A stretch of DNA of 64,000 nucleotides from Immundisolibacter sp049322795 (lineage in GTDB: Bacteria > Pseudomonadota > Gammaproteobacteria > Immundisolibacterales > Immundisolibacteraceae), in assembly GCA_049322795.1 (NCBI GenBank), contig JBMOQH010000015.1, positions 186,001-250,000 of the forward strand, read 5' to 3'. Made by a program: the position numbers and the translations under genes. This document shows, in pieces, positions 52,151 through 60,757 of this stretch; position 1 is the first letter of the stretch, and each line of letters begins with the position of its first letter. The notes beneath the pieces were generated by a model, which saw nothing but the letters and a program-made list of their open reading frames with translations, ran no database searches and had not been told where the DNA came from.

Positions 52151-53542
52151 GTGGCCGGATTCGCCGATCTGCTGCGGGATGGCCGCGCGCCGCTGTCGGT
52201 GACGCTGGGCCTGGGCATCGGCCTGCACGCCATGGACGTGTTTCTGGTGGCGACGGTGATGCCGAGCGTGGTGGCCGACCTCGGCGGCGTGCGCTATTAC
52301 GCCTGGGTGTCGATGCTGTACATGGTCGGCTCCATCGTCGGCGCCGCCAGCGCCGGGCCGCTGCGCGGCGCCTACGGGTCGCGGCACGCCTTCCTGCTGG
52401 CCGGTGGGCTGTTCCTGGCGGGCTCGCTGGCCTGCGCGGCGGCGCCGCGCATGGAGCTGCTGCTGGCGACGCGCGCGGTGCAGGGTTTCGGCGGCGGGCT
52501 CATCGTGGCGCAGTCGATGGCGCTGGTCAGCGAGCTGTACACGGCCGAGCTGCGCAAGCTGATGCTGGCGTCGATTTCCGGCATGTGGGCGGCGGCCGCG
52601 CTGGCGGGCCCGGCGCTGGGCGGCCTGTTCGCGGAACTCGGCCTGTGGCGCGGCGCCTTCGGCGTGAATGTGCCGATCATCGCCCTGTTCAGCCTGCTGG
52701 CGGCGCGCCATCTGCCGCGAGCCGCGGCACAGCGCGCGCGGCAGCCGTTTCCGCTTGACCGCATTGGTCTCCTGGGGTGCGGGGTGCTCGGTGTGGCCGC
52801 CATCGGGCAACTGCCCGGGCTCGCCTGGCGCCTGATCGCGTTGATGCTGGCCCTGACCCTGGTCACGGCTGCCTTTGCCCGCGACCGGCGCAGTGCCGTG
52901 CGGGTATTTCCGCGCCGGGCCGCTTCCCTGCGCGCGCCGGTCGGGGTGGCCTACGGCCTGTTCGTGACATCGTCCATTCTGCATACCAGCATCACGGTGT
53001 TCGTGCCGCTGCTGATGCAGCAGGTCTACCACCTGCGACCGCTGCACGCCGGCTATTTCGCCAGCCTGCTGGCGGTCGGCTGGACCACCGCCTCGCTGAC
53101 CACGGCGCACTGGCACGGCCGCGCGGAGCGGCGCGCCATCGTCGGCGGACCGCTGCTGATCCTGGCGATGACCGGCGCGCTGCTGGCCGGCTTTGGCGCA
53201 CTGCCCGCCGCGGTGATGGGCGTGCTGCTGGTCGTGCTGGGCTTCGGAGTGGGTGCCCTCAGCATCCACCTGATCGCCTTCACCATGCAGCATGCCCAGC
53301 CCGGCGAGGAGAGCATCACCGCCAGCAGCATTCCCACGGTGCGCACGCTCGGCATTGCGTTCGGGTCGGCGCTGGCCGGCGTCATCGCCACCCTGGGCGG
53401 CTTGAGCGGGCAGGTGGATGGCGCCGTTGTGCAGGCGGCCGTCGGTGCGGTGTTCGTGGCGAGCCTGCTGGTGGCGGCCTTGCAGCTGGCGCTGGCGTGG
53501 CGCCTGCTGCGCCTCGCGCCCGCGAGAGTTGCGACTGGCTAG
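52151..53542 (+). CDS. Major facilitator superfamily transporter
   Basis: A 463-residue MFS protein with about 12-14 hydrophobic spans. Motif A region reads GPLRGAYGSRHAFLLAGGLFLAGSL after the second span; GLIVAQSMALVSELY and the motif-C-like AAALAGPALGGLFAE follow. The pattern is closer to drug/proton antiporters of the DHA2 type than to sugar porters. GTG start is 2 nt after the SDR stop, so co-expression with the atypical SDR is likely. Substrate unknown. Confidence 0.85.
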   Translation: MAGFADLLRDGRAPLSVTLGLGIGLHAMDVFLVATVMPSVVADLGGVRYYAWVSMLYMVGSIVGAASAGPLRGAYGSRHAFLLAGGLFLAGSLACAAAPRMELLLATRAVQGFGGGLIVAQSMALVSELYTAELRKLMLASISGMWAAAALAGPALGGLFAELGLWRGAFGVNVPIIALFSLLAARHLPRAAAQRARQPFPLDRIGLLGCGVLGVAAIGQLPGLAWRLIALMLALTLVTAAFARDRRSAVRVFPRRAASLRAPVGVAYGLFVTSSILHTSITVFVPLLMQQVYHLRPLHAGYFASLLAVGWTTASLTTAHWHGRAERRAIVGGPLLILAMTGALLAGFGALPAAVMGVLLVVLGFGVGALSIHLIAFTMQHAQPGEESITASSIPTVRTLGIAFGSALAGVIATLGGLSGQVDGAVVQAAVGAVFVASLLVAALQLALAWRLLRLAPARVATG

Positions 53543-53612
53543 ACCGGATCGGCGGCGCCCCCAGGCGATGAGGCCGATCGTCCGGCCACGCCCGCCCGCT
53601 TATACTGTGGCG

Positions 53613-53629
53613 CCACCCGCAACGGGTGG
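53613..53629 (+). promoter_or_regulatory. Perfect 7-bp stem-loop in the leader of the cold-shock-domain gene
   Basis: CCACCCG-CAA-CGGGTGG, followed by TCCCCC, lies 153 nt before the start codon of the cold-shock-domain gene, just after a TATACT hexamer at 53601-53606 that could serve as a -10. The 240-bp gap (53543-53782) otherwise contains no gene I can support. It could be a leader hairpin controlling the RNA-binding protein's mRNA or a terminator for the MFS gene; there is no T-run. Confidence 0.4.
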
Positions 53630-53782
53630 TCCCCCGGCCATCGCACGCCCGCAAGGCGTCTCACGCCCGGTGCCGGCGCCCATCCATGTGCGCCGGACCG
53701 CGCGACGCGTGGCCCCCGTTCCGACCTGCGCCAGTCCTTGCACCGGCATGCGGCGCAGCCACTCCACTGACTGTTCAGGTTC

Positions 53783-54136
53783 ATGAAAGGCACCGTCAAG
53801 CGTTTTTATTTCCGCAAGGGTTTTGGTTTCATCGAGGGTGACCAGGGCACCGAGTACTTTTTCCATTACAGCGATTTCACCGGCGACAAGGACGCCCTGC
53901 GCCCCGGGCTCGCGGTGGAGTTCCAGCCACAGCAGGGCGACAAGGGCCCATGCGCGGTGGCCGTGGTGCTGCCGGGCGGCACGCCGGGCCCGGCACGGGC
54001 GCCGCGGCCGCCGAAGGCCGACCGGGCATCCGCCGCGCCGGCTGCAACGGGCAAGAGCGGGGCGATACCGTTCATTCTTGGGCTGGTCGTCGGCGTGGTG
54101 ATCGGCTTTGCCGGGCACTGGCTGCTCACGCGGTAA
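53783..54136 (+). CDS. Cold-shock-domain protein with C-terminal membrane anchor
   Basis: A 117-residue protein. Residues 1-65 form a cold-shock (OB-fold) nucleic-acid-binding domain with RNP1 KGFGFIE and RNP2-like YFFHYSDF. A Pro/Ala/Lys linker (about 66-92) follows, then one transmembrane helix (IPFILGLVVGVVIGFAGHWLL). It would place a single-strand RNA/DNA-binding domain at the cytoplasmic face of the inner membrane. Related CSD-plus-membrane proteins exist, usually with DUF1294. The role here is unknown. A long 240-nt upstream gap suggests leader regulation. Confidence 0.82.
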   Translation: MKGTVKRFYFRKGFGFIEGDQGTEYFFHYSDFTGDKDALRPGLAVEFQPQQGDKGPCAVAVVLPGGTPGPARAPRPPKADRASAAPAATGKSGAIPFILGLVVGVVIGFAGHWLLTR

Positions 54137-54190
54137 GGTCGATCCGGCGGCGCGGTGACCGCGCCGCCCCTGCTTGGCGAGGAGGTTCAG

Positions 54191-54958
54191 ATGCAGTTTC
54201 AGGACATTCGGGCGGCTGTCACCGGCGGTGCGTCCGGGCTTGGCCTTGCCACCGCGCGGCGCGTGATCGCGGCCGGCGGCCGGGCGCTGCTGCTGGACGT
54301 GAACGCCGAGGCCGGCGCCGCGGCGCTGCGCGAACTCGGCCCGCGGGCGCAGTTCGCGGCCGTGGACGTAACCAATGGGGACGCGCTGGAGGCGGCGCTT
54401 GCCGCCGGCGTGGCGGCCATGGGCGGGCTTGATCTGGCCGTCAGCTGCGCCGGTGTGGTCGGCGCCGGGCTCGCGCTCGGCAAGAACGGCCCGATGCCGC
54501 TCGAGCAGTTCGCCCGCACGATCCAAATCAACCTGATCGGCACGTTCAATTTGGTGCGCCTGGCGGCCTCGCACATGCAGAACAACGCGCCGCGCGCCGA
54601 CGGCGAACGCGGCGTGATCGTCAACACCGCCTCGGTGGCCGCCTTCGACGGGCAGATCGGCCAGGCGGCCTATTCCGCCTCCAAGGGCGGCGTGGTTGGC
54701 ATGACGCTGCCGCTGGCGCGCGAGTTCGCCCGCCACGGCATCCGCGTGGTCAGCATCGCGCCCGGGCTGTTCAAGACCCCGATGCTAGAATCGCTGCCCG
54801 AGTCGGTGCAGCAGAGTCTTGGCGCCAGCGTGCCGTTTCCGGCCCGCCTGGGCGACCCGGCCGAGTACGCATCGCTGGTCGAGGTCATCGTCGGGAACGT
54901 GCTGCTGAACGGCGAGACCATCCGCCTCGACGGTGCCATTCGCCTGGCGCCCAAGTAA
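54191..54958 (+). CDS. Short-chain dehydrogenase, 3-hydroxyacyl-CoA dehydrogenase type 2-like
   Basis: A 255-residue classical SDR with full active site: TGGASGLG cofactor loop, SCAGV, NTASVAAFDG (Ser), YSASKGG (Tyr-x3-Lys), and ARHGIRVVSIAPGLFKTPML. The layout and GGVVGMTLPLAREFA block match 3-hydroxy-2-methylbutyryl-CoA / type 2 HADH enzymes. Start ATG 54191 with GGAGG site. It is followed by an acyl-CoA dehydrogenase and a crotonase, consistent with a fatty or branched acyl-CoA oxidation operon. Confidence 0.85.
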   Translation: MQFQDIRAAVTGGASGLGLATARRVIAAGGRALLLDVNAEAGAAALRELGPRAQFAAVDVTNGDALEAALAAGVAAMGGLDLAVSCAGVVGAGLALGKNGPMPLEQFARTIQINLIGTFNLVRLAASHMQNNAPRADGERGVIVNTASVAAFDGQIGQAAYSASKGGVVGMTLPLAREFARHGIRVVSIAPGLFKTPMLESLPESVQQSLGASVPFPARLGDPAEYASLVEVIVGNVLLNGETIRLDGAIRLAPK

Positions 54959-54990
54959 GCCCGCAGCCCACTCACCGCGCGTATCCCACC

Positions 54991-56664
54991 ATGAGCGACA
55001 CCCACGGCGGCGCCTTTCTGGACCCGGCGCAGGCGCCGGACGCCATCTTCACACCCGAGGATTTCGACGCCGAGCAGCAGGCGCTGTTCGACACCGCCCG
55101 GCGCTTTTGCGATGGGCAGGTGTGGCCCCGGCTGGCCGACATCGAGGCCAAGACCCCCGGTGTGCTCGAAGGGCTGATGCAGCAGGCGTCGGAACTGGGC
55201 CTCACCATGCTCGACCTGCCGGAGGAGCACGGCGGGCTCGACCTGCCGCTGCCGGTGTCGATGCGGGTGCTCGAGAGCACCGGGCGCGAGCAATCCTTCA
55301 TGCTGACGCTGATGGTGCAAAACGGCATCGGTTCGCTGCCGGTGGCGCTGTTCGGTACCGACGCCCAGAAGGCCGAATGGCTGCCCGGCTTTGCCAGCGG
55401 CGAGCGGCGCGGCTGCTATTGTCTGACCGAGCCCGGCTCGGGCTCGGACGCGCTGGCGGCGCGCACCACGGCGGTGCTGGACGGTGACCACTGGGTGCTC
55501 AGCGGCACCAAGCAGTTCATCACCAACGCCGGCATCGCCGACGTCGGCTTCGTGTTCGCCAGGGTGCAGGGCGAGGTGGACGGGCAGACCGGCTTCAGCT
55601 GCTTCATCGTGCCGTTCGACGCGCCGGGCGTGAGCCTGGGCGCCGAGGAGCACAAGCTCGGCATGTACGGTTCGTCCACGCGCCAGGTCATCCTGCAGGA
55701 CGCGCGCATCCCGCGCGGCAACGTGCTGGGGCAGATCGGCCGCGGGCACGTGATCGCCTTCAACATCCTGAACAACGGCCGCTACAAGCTGGGCGGCACG
55801 GCGCTCGGCAGCGCCAAATGCGCGCTCGACGCGGCGCTCGACTACGCCGCCGGACGTCGGCAGTTCGGCCAGCGCATCGCCGACTTCGGCATGATCCGGC
55901 GCAAGATCGGCCAGGCCGCGGCCGACATCTATGCCGTCGAGAGCGCCATCTACCGCGCCGGCGGCGCCATCGACGCGCTGGCCAACGCGGGCGGGCGCAC
56001 CGGCGAGGCCAAGCTCGCGGCGCTGCAGGATTTTGCGCTCGAGTGCTCGATCGCCAAGATCGCCGGCTCGGAGCTGCTCGGCCGGGTGGCCGACGAGGCG
56101 CTGCAGATGTTCGGCGGCTACGGGTTCCTGGAGGAATACCCGGCCGCCAAGTATTTGCGCGACGCGCGCATCGCCCGCATCTACGAGGGCACCAACGAGA
56201 TCAACCGCATCGTCATGCCGCGCACGCTGCTGAAGAAGCTCGCCGCCGGCGAGCTGACGCTCGGCGCCGACAGCGGTGACGGCCCCGGGGACGGCCCGCT
56301 GGCCAGCCTGAAGGCGGCGCACGCGGCCTGTTTCAATGCCGCCGTGGAACGCCACGGCAGCGGCAAGGGCTTCGATGCCGACCAGGAACTCATGGCGCAT
56401 CTGGCCGACATGATGACGGCTATTTACCTTGCCGAATCGACCGCACTGCGCGTCGCCCGCCACCCGCGCCGCCAGCCGGTGCACGACGACATCGCGCAAC
56501 TGGTGCTGGCGCAGGCCGCGTCGCAGGTGGCGCAGCTGGCCGCCGAGGCGGCCACGCACCTTGGCATCGCCGCCCCGGCCGTCGCGCGCCCGGCCGCCGA
56601 TGTGCTGGCGCTGCGCCAGCGCATCGCCGCGCACGTGGTCGACGCCGGCCGCTGCACCCTGTAA
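54991..56664 (+). CDS. Acyl-CoA dehydrogenase
   Basis: A 557-residue FAD enzyme introducing a trans-2 double bond into acyl-CoA. CYCLTEPGSGSDALAARTTAV is the flavin-binding signature; GRRQFGQRIADFGMIRRKI and the catalytic Glu in IYEGTNEINRIVM follow. It exceeds the usual 380 residues by about 170: a C-terminal extension after residue 420 (helical, with AHAACFNAAVERHG and ADMMTAIYLAEST) resembles the extra domain of very-long-chain-type enzymes. In operon with SDR and crotonase. Confidence 0.88.
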   Translation: MSDTHGGAFLDPAQAPDAIFTPEDFDAEQQALFDTARRFCDGQVWPRLADIEAKTPGVLEGLMQQASELGLTMLDLPEEHGGLDLPLPVSMRVLESTGREQSFMLTLMVQNGIGSLPVALFGTDAQKAEWLPGFASGERRGCYCLTEPGSGSDALAARTTAVLDGDHWVLSGTKQFITNAGIADVGFVFARVQGEVDGQTGFSCFIVPFDAPGVSLGAEEHKLGMYGSSTRQVILQDARIPRGNVLGQIGRGHVIAFNILNNGRYKLGGTALGSAKCALDAALDYAAGRRQFGQRIADFGMIRRKIGQAAADIYAVESAIYRAGGAIDALANAGGRTGEAKLAALQDFALECSIAKIAGSELLGRVADEALQMFGGYGFLEEYPAAKYLRDARIARIYEGTNEINRIVMPRTLLKKLAAGELTLGADSGDGPGDGPLASLKAAHAACFNAAVERHGSGKGFDADQELMAHLADMMTAIYLAESTALRVARHPRRQPVHDDIAQLVLAQAASQVAQLAAEAATHLGIAAPAVARPAADVLALRQRIAAHVVDAGRCTL

Positions 56665-56687
56665 CCCCGCCCGCCGCCAGGATCGTC

Positions 56688-57491
56688 ATGAGCTACCAGC
56701 ACGTCCAGTTCGAGGTGGCCGACCGCGTCGCCACGCTCACCTTCAACCAGCCGGAAACGCGCAACGCCATCAGCGACGAGGGCATGATCAACGAGATCGT
56801 GTCCGTGCTGTCGGACATTCCCGCCCGCCCGGACATCTCGGTGCTGATCGTCACCGGCGCCGGCGAGGCCTTCTCGTCGGGCGGCAACGTCAAGAAGATG
56901 CAGGCCAAGGACGGCATCTTCGCCGGCAGCGCCATGGACATCCAGCAGTCCTACCGGCTCGGCATCCAGCGCATTCCGCTGGCGCTGTACGAGCTCGAGG
57001 TGCCGGTGATCGCGGCCGTCAACGGCGCCGCCGTCGGCGCCGGTTTCGACGTGGCCATGATGTGCGACATGCGTCTGGCGTCCAGCACGGCGCGCTTTGG
57101 CGAGACCTTCCTGAACCTCGGCATCATCCCCGGCGACGGCGGTGCCTGGTTCCTGCCGCGGGCTCTGGGGCACCAGCGGGCGGCCGAGCTGACCTTCACC
57201 GGCCGTCTGGTGGATGCCGACGAAGCGCTGCGCCTGGGCATCGTGCTGGAAGTGCTGCCGCCGGCCGACCTCATGGCCCGGGCGCGCGATCTTGCCGCGC
57301 AGATCGCCGCCAAGCCGCCGCAGGCGCTGCGTCTGGGCAAGCGTCTGCTGCGCGCCGGGCAGGCCATGGACCTCAAACACTTCCTCGATTACTGCGCCGC
57401 GCTGCAGGCGGCCTGCCACGGCACCGCCGACCACGCCGAGGCGCTGACGGCCTTCTTCGAAAAACGGCCGGGCCGCTACCAGGGCCACTGA
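56688..57491 (+). CDS. Enoyl-CoA hydratase/isomerase (crotonase) family protein
   Basis: A 267-residue crotonase. The oxyanion-hole segments are SSGGNVKKM and NGAAVGAGFDVAMMCD. In rat hydratase the catalytic Glu pair sits in CELAMMCD and PEILLG; here these read FDVAMMCD and TFLNLG with GIIPGDGG after, so at least one Glu is replaced (Asp, Phe). It may therefore be an isomerase, hydrolase or hydratase with a different acid/base pair. Closely follows the acyl-CoA dehydrogenase (23 nt). Confidence 0.82.
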   Translation: MSYQHVQFEVADRVATLTFNQPETRNAISDEGMINEIVSVLSDIPARPDISVLIVTGAGEAFSSGGNVKKMQAKDGIFAGSAMDIQQSYRLGIQRIPLALYELEVPVIAAVNGAAVGAGFDVAMMCDMRLASSTARFGETFLNLGIIPGDGGAWFLPRALGHQRAAELTFTGRLVDADEALRLGIVLEVLPPADLMARARDLAAQIAAKPPQALRLGKRLLRAGQAMDLKHFLDYCAALQAACHGTADHAEALTAFFEKRPGRYQGH

Positions 57492-57517
57492 GCCGGCCGC
57501 CCGGAGGCGGCCACACC

Positions 57518-58186
57518 ATGCTCGATTTTTCCCTGCCGCAGAAAATCGCCATCTGGGCGCTGCCGGTGCTGTTCGCCATCACCGTGCACGAGGTGGCGCA
57601 CGGTTACGTCGCCAGTCGCCTTGGCGACCGCACGGCGCAGATGATGGGCCGCCTCACGCTGAACCCGCTCAAGCACGTCGATCCGGTCGGCACGGTGCTG
57701 GTGCCGCTGCTGATGCTGCTGCTGCCGGGCGGCTTTCTGTTCGGCTGGGCCAAGCCGGTGCCGATCGGCTACCGCAACCTGCACAACCCCAAGCGCGACA
57801 TGGCCATCGTGGCCGCCGCCGGGCCGTTGTCGAACCTGCTCATGGCGCTGGGCTGGGCGCTGCTGCTGCGCCTGTCGGTGTCGTTCCTGCAGACGCTGCC
57901 GTGGGCGGCGCAGCCGCTGTTTTTCATGGCCCAGGCCGGCATCGCCATCAACCTCATCCTGATGGTGCTGAACCTGCTCCCGGTGCCGCCGCTCGACGGC
58001 GGGCGGGTGCTGACCGGCATCCTGCCGAACCCGCAGGCGGCGCGCTTCGCGGCCATCGAGCCCTACGGGCTGATGATCGTGCTGGCGTTGCTGCTGACCG
58101 GCGTGCTCGGCCGGCTGCTGCAACCGGCCATCGGCCTTTTGAACGAACTACTATTGACGCTGGTTGGCCTGGGAGGGTCCGCTTGA
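57518..58186 (+). CDS. Site-2 protease family (M50) membrane metalloprotease homologue
   Basis: A 222-residue membrane protein with about six spans. Zinc motif H24-E25-V-A-H28 in the first span and NLLPVPPLDGGRVL (third ligand Asp) in a later one match the M50 family of intramembrane proteases in its short, PDZ-less form. FGWAKPVPIGYRNL is conserved in this subgroup. Function usually unknown; regulated cleavage of a membrane anchor is the family role. trpS starts at its stop (TTGA overlap). Confidence 0.85.
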   Translation: MLDFSLPQKIAIWALPVLFAITVHEVAHGYVASRLGDRTAQMMGRLTLNPLKHVDPVGTVLVPLLMLLLPGGFLFGWAKPVPIGYRNLHNPKRDMAIVAAAGPLSNLLMALGWALLLRLSVSFLQTLPWAAQPLFFMAQAGIAINLILMVLNLLPVPPLDGGRVLTGILPNPQAARFAAIEPYGLMIVLALLLTGVLGRLLQPAIGLLNELLLTLVGLGGSA

Positions 58187-59388
58187 ACGCTGACGATCGG
58201 GTTCTGTCCGGCATGCGTCCGACCGGACGCCTGCACCTTGGGCACTACCACGGCGTGCTCAAGAACTGGGTGCAGTTGCAGCACCAGCACCGCTGCTTCT
58301 TCTTCGTCGCCGACTGGCACGCGCTGACCACCGAGTACGAAAACCCGCAGCTGGTGGCGGCGCACACGCAGGACATGCTCGTCGACTGGCTGGCCGCCGG
58401 CGTCGATCCGGGCAGCGCGGTGCTGTTCGTGCAATCGCGCGTGCCCGAGCATGCCGAGCTGCATTTGTTGCTGTCGATGATCACGCCGCTCGGCTGGCTG
58501 GAGCGCGTACCCACCTACAAGGACCAGCAGGAGCAGTTGCGCGACAGGGATCTGGCGACCTACGGCTTTCTCGGCTACCCGCTGCTGCAGGGCGCCGACA
58601 TCCTGGCCTACAAGGCCACGCTGGTGCCGGTAGGCGAGGACCAGGTGGCGCATCTGGAACTCACGCGCGAGGTCGCGCGGCGCTTCAATCACCTGTACGG
58701 CCGTGAGCCCGACTTCGAGGCCAAGGTGCAGGCCGCGCTGCGCAAGACCGGCAAGAAGCAGGCGCAACTGTACGAGGACAACCGCCGCGCCTACCAGGAA
58801 CGCGGCGACCAGGAGGCGCTGGCGGTGGCGCAGGCGCTGATCCGCGGCCAGGCCAACATCAGCATCGGCGACCGCGAGCGCCTGCTGGGTTACCTCGAGG
58901 GCTCCGGCATCATCGTCCTGCCCGAGCCGCAGCCGCTGCTGACCGAAACCGCCAGGATGCCGGGGCTCGACGGGCGCAAGATGTCGAAGTCCTACGGCAA
59001 CGCCATCGGCCTGCGCGAGGACGCCGATGCCGTCGCCCAGAAGATGCGCACCATGCCGACCGACCCCGCGCGGGTGCGCCGCAGCGACCCCGGCGATCCC
59101 GACAAATGCCCGGTGTGGGCCCTGCATCAGGTGTACTCGGACGAGGCTAGACGCGCCTGGGTGCAGGACGGCTGCCGCAGCGCCGGCATCGGTTGTCTGG
59201 ACTGCAAGAAGCCGCTCATCGACGCCGTGCAGGCGGAGCTCGCGGTGTTTCGCGAGCGCGCGCGGCCGTTCGAGGACGACCCGGGTCTGGTGCGCGAGAT
59301 CATCGCTGGCGGCTGCCAGCAGGCGCGCGAAGTAGCGCGCGAGACCCTGGACGAGGTGCGCCAGGTCATGGGGCTGGGCTACCGCTGA
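58183..59388 (+). CDS. trpS: Tryptophanyl-tRNA synthetase
   Basis: A 401-residue class I synthetase. The HIGH-type motif is RPTGRLHLGHYHG near the N-terminus and the KMSKS motif GRKMSKSYGN near residue 270; GADILAYKATLVPVGEDQ carries the substrate site. It is about 60 residues longer than E. coli TrpS because of an insertion (LRKTGKKQAQLYEDNRRAYQ...) before the KMSKS loop. A CLDCKK pair near the C-terminus might bind metal. TTG start 58183 overlaps the protease stop; GGGAGGG site precedes. Confidence 0.9.
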   Translation: MNADDRVLSGMRPTGRLHLGHYHGVLKNWVQLQHQHRCFFFVADWHALTTEYENPQLVAAHTQDMLVDWLAAGVDPGSAVLFVQSRVPEHAELHLLLSMITPLGWLERVPTYKDQQEQLRDRDLATYGFLGYPLLQGADILAYKATLVPVGEDQVAHLELTREVARRFNHLYGREPDFEAKVQAALRKTGKKQAQLYEDNRRAYQERGDQEALAVAQALIRGQANISIGDRERLLGYLEGSGIIVLPEPQPLLTETARMPGLDGRKMSKSYGNAIGLREDADAVAQKMRTMPTDPARVRRSDPGDPDKCPVWALHQVYSDEARRAWVQDGCRSAGIGCLDCKKPLIDAVQAELAVFRERARPFEDDPGLVREIIAGGCQQAREVARETLDEVRQVMGLGYR

Positions 59389-59393
59389 GCGCC

Positions 59394-60185
59394 GTGGACA
59401 CCGAACCCGCGCAGCAGGAACTGCCGCTGGCGCGCGTGCACGGCGCGCCGCTGCTGCGCCTGCCGGAAGACCTCTACATCCCGCCCGACGCGCTTGAAGT
59501 GTTCCTGGAAGCCTTCGAGGGCCCGCTCGACCTGCTGCTGTGGCTGATCCGCCGCCAGAACCTCGACATTCTCGACATCCCGGTAGCGCAGGTCGCTGAG
59601 CAATACATGGCGTACGTGGAACTCATGCGCGAGCTGCGCCTGGAGCTGGCGGCGGATTACCTGGTGATGGCCGCGGTGCTCACCGAAATCAAGTCGCGCA
59701 TGCTGCTGCCACGCCCCGAGGGCGACGCCGAAGAAGACGACCCGCGCGCCGCCCTGGTGCGCCGCCTGCAGGACTACGCGCGCTTTCGTCACGCCAGCGA
59801 AGTGCTGGCGCTGCGCCCACAGTTCGGGCGCGACGTGCTGCCGCTGGCAGTTGCCCCGCCACAGGATGAACGGCCTGCTGCCCAGCCGGAGGTGAGTCTC
59901 GCCGACTTGCTGGCGGCGATGACCGAGGTGCTTTCGCGCAGCGCGCTCAGCGCCCACCACCACGTGCGCCGCGAGCCGCTGTCGGTGCGCGAGCGCATGA
60001 GCCTGATCCTGGAACGCCTCGGTGCAGACGAATTCACGGCGCTCGCCACGCTGCTCGACGCCGCCGAAGGCCGCCCCGGCGTGGTGGTGAGCTTCATCGC
60101 CATCCTGGAGCTGACGCGCGAGCACCTGATCGATCTCGCCCAGCATGAGGCCTACGGGCCTATTTATCTGCGCCGGGCCGCCTGA
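59394..60185 (+). CDS. scpA: Segregation and condensation protein A
   Basis: A 263-residue kleisin that links Smc heads with ScpB. FEGPLDLLLWLIRRQNLDILDIPVAQVAEQY is the diagnostic N-terminal helix block; ADYLVMAAVLTEIKSRMLLP follows, and a winged-helix end (FIAILELTREHLIDLAQHEAYGPIYL) closes it. GTG start, 5 nt after trpS. scpB begins immediately at its stop. Confidence 0.92.
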   Translation: MDTEPAQQELPLARVHGAPLLRLPEDLYIPPDALEVFLEAFEGPLDLLLWLIRRQNLDILDIPVAQVAEQYMAYVELMRELRLELAADYLVMAAVLTEIKSRMLLPRPEGDAEEDDPRAALVRRLQDYARFRHASEVLALRPQFGRDVLPLAVAPPQDERPAAQPEVSLADLLAAMTEVLSRSALSAHHHVRREPLSVRERMSLILERLGADEFTALATLLDAAEGRPGVVVSFIAILELTREHLIDLAQHEAYGPIYLRRAA

Positions 60186-60755
60186 ATGGACCTGACGCGC
60201 ATCATCGAAGCCGCGCTGCTGGTGGCGAGCGAGCCGCTCGACGTGGAGCGCCTGCGCGGTCTGGCGCCGGCCGGGCAGACGGTGAGCCGCGAGGACGTGC
60301 TGCGCGCCATCGACGAGCTCACGCTCGAGTGCGCCGGGCGGGCCCTCGAACTCGCCCACACCGCCGGCGGTTACCGCTACCAGGTGCGCGCGGCGTATGC
60401 CGACACGGTCGCGGCGCTGCTCGCCGAGCGGGCGCCGCGCTACTCGCGCGCCGTGCTGGAGACGCTCGCCATCATCGCCTACCGCCAGCCGGTGACGCGC
60501 GCCGACATCGAGGACATCCGCGGCGTGAGCCTGGGCAGCGGCATGATCAAGACGCTGATCGACCGTGGCTGGGTGCGCCTGCTGGGCCACCGCGAGGTAC
60601 CGGGCCGCCCGGCCGTGTTCGGCACCAGCAAGGCGTTTCTGGACCACTTCGGCCTGCGTGGCCTCGGCGATCTGCCGGCGCTGGCGGACCTGGCCAACCC
60701 GGACGACGAGCGCATCGGCGACCTGCAACTGTCCATGCTGCCCGAGACGGATTGA
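60186..60755 (+). CDS. scpB: Segregation and condensation protein B
   Basis: A 189-residue protein with two winged-helix domains: IIEAALLVASEPLDVERL at the start, RYSRAVLETLAIIAYRQPVTRADIEDIRGV in the middle, and LGHREVPGRPAVFGTSKAFLDHFGLRGLGDLP near the end. It dimerises and binds ScpA. Starts directly after the scpA stop. rluB follows by 2 nt, a conserved scpAB-rluB arrangement. Confidence 0.93.
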   Translation: MDLTRIIEAALLVASEPLDVERLRGLAPAGQTVSREDVLRAIDELTLECAGRALELAHTAGGYRYQVRAAYADTVAALLAERAPRYSRAVLETLAIIAYRQPVTRADIEDIRGVSLGSGMIKTLIDRGWVRLLGHREVPGRPAVFGTSKAFLDHFGLRGLGDLPALADLANPDDERIGDLQLSMLPETD

Positions 60756-60757
60756 CC

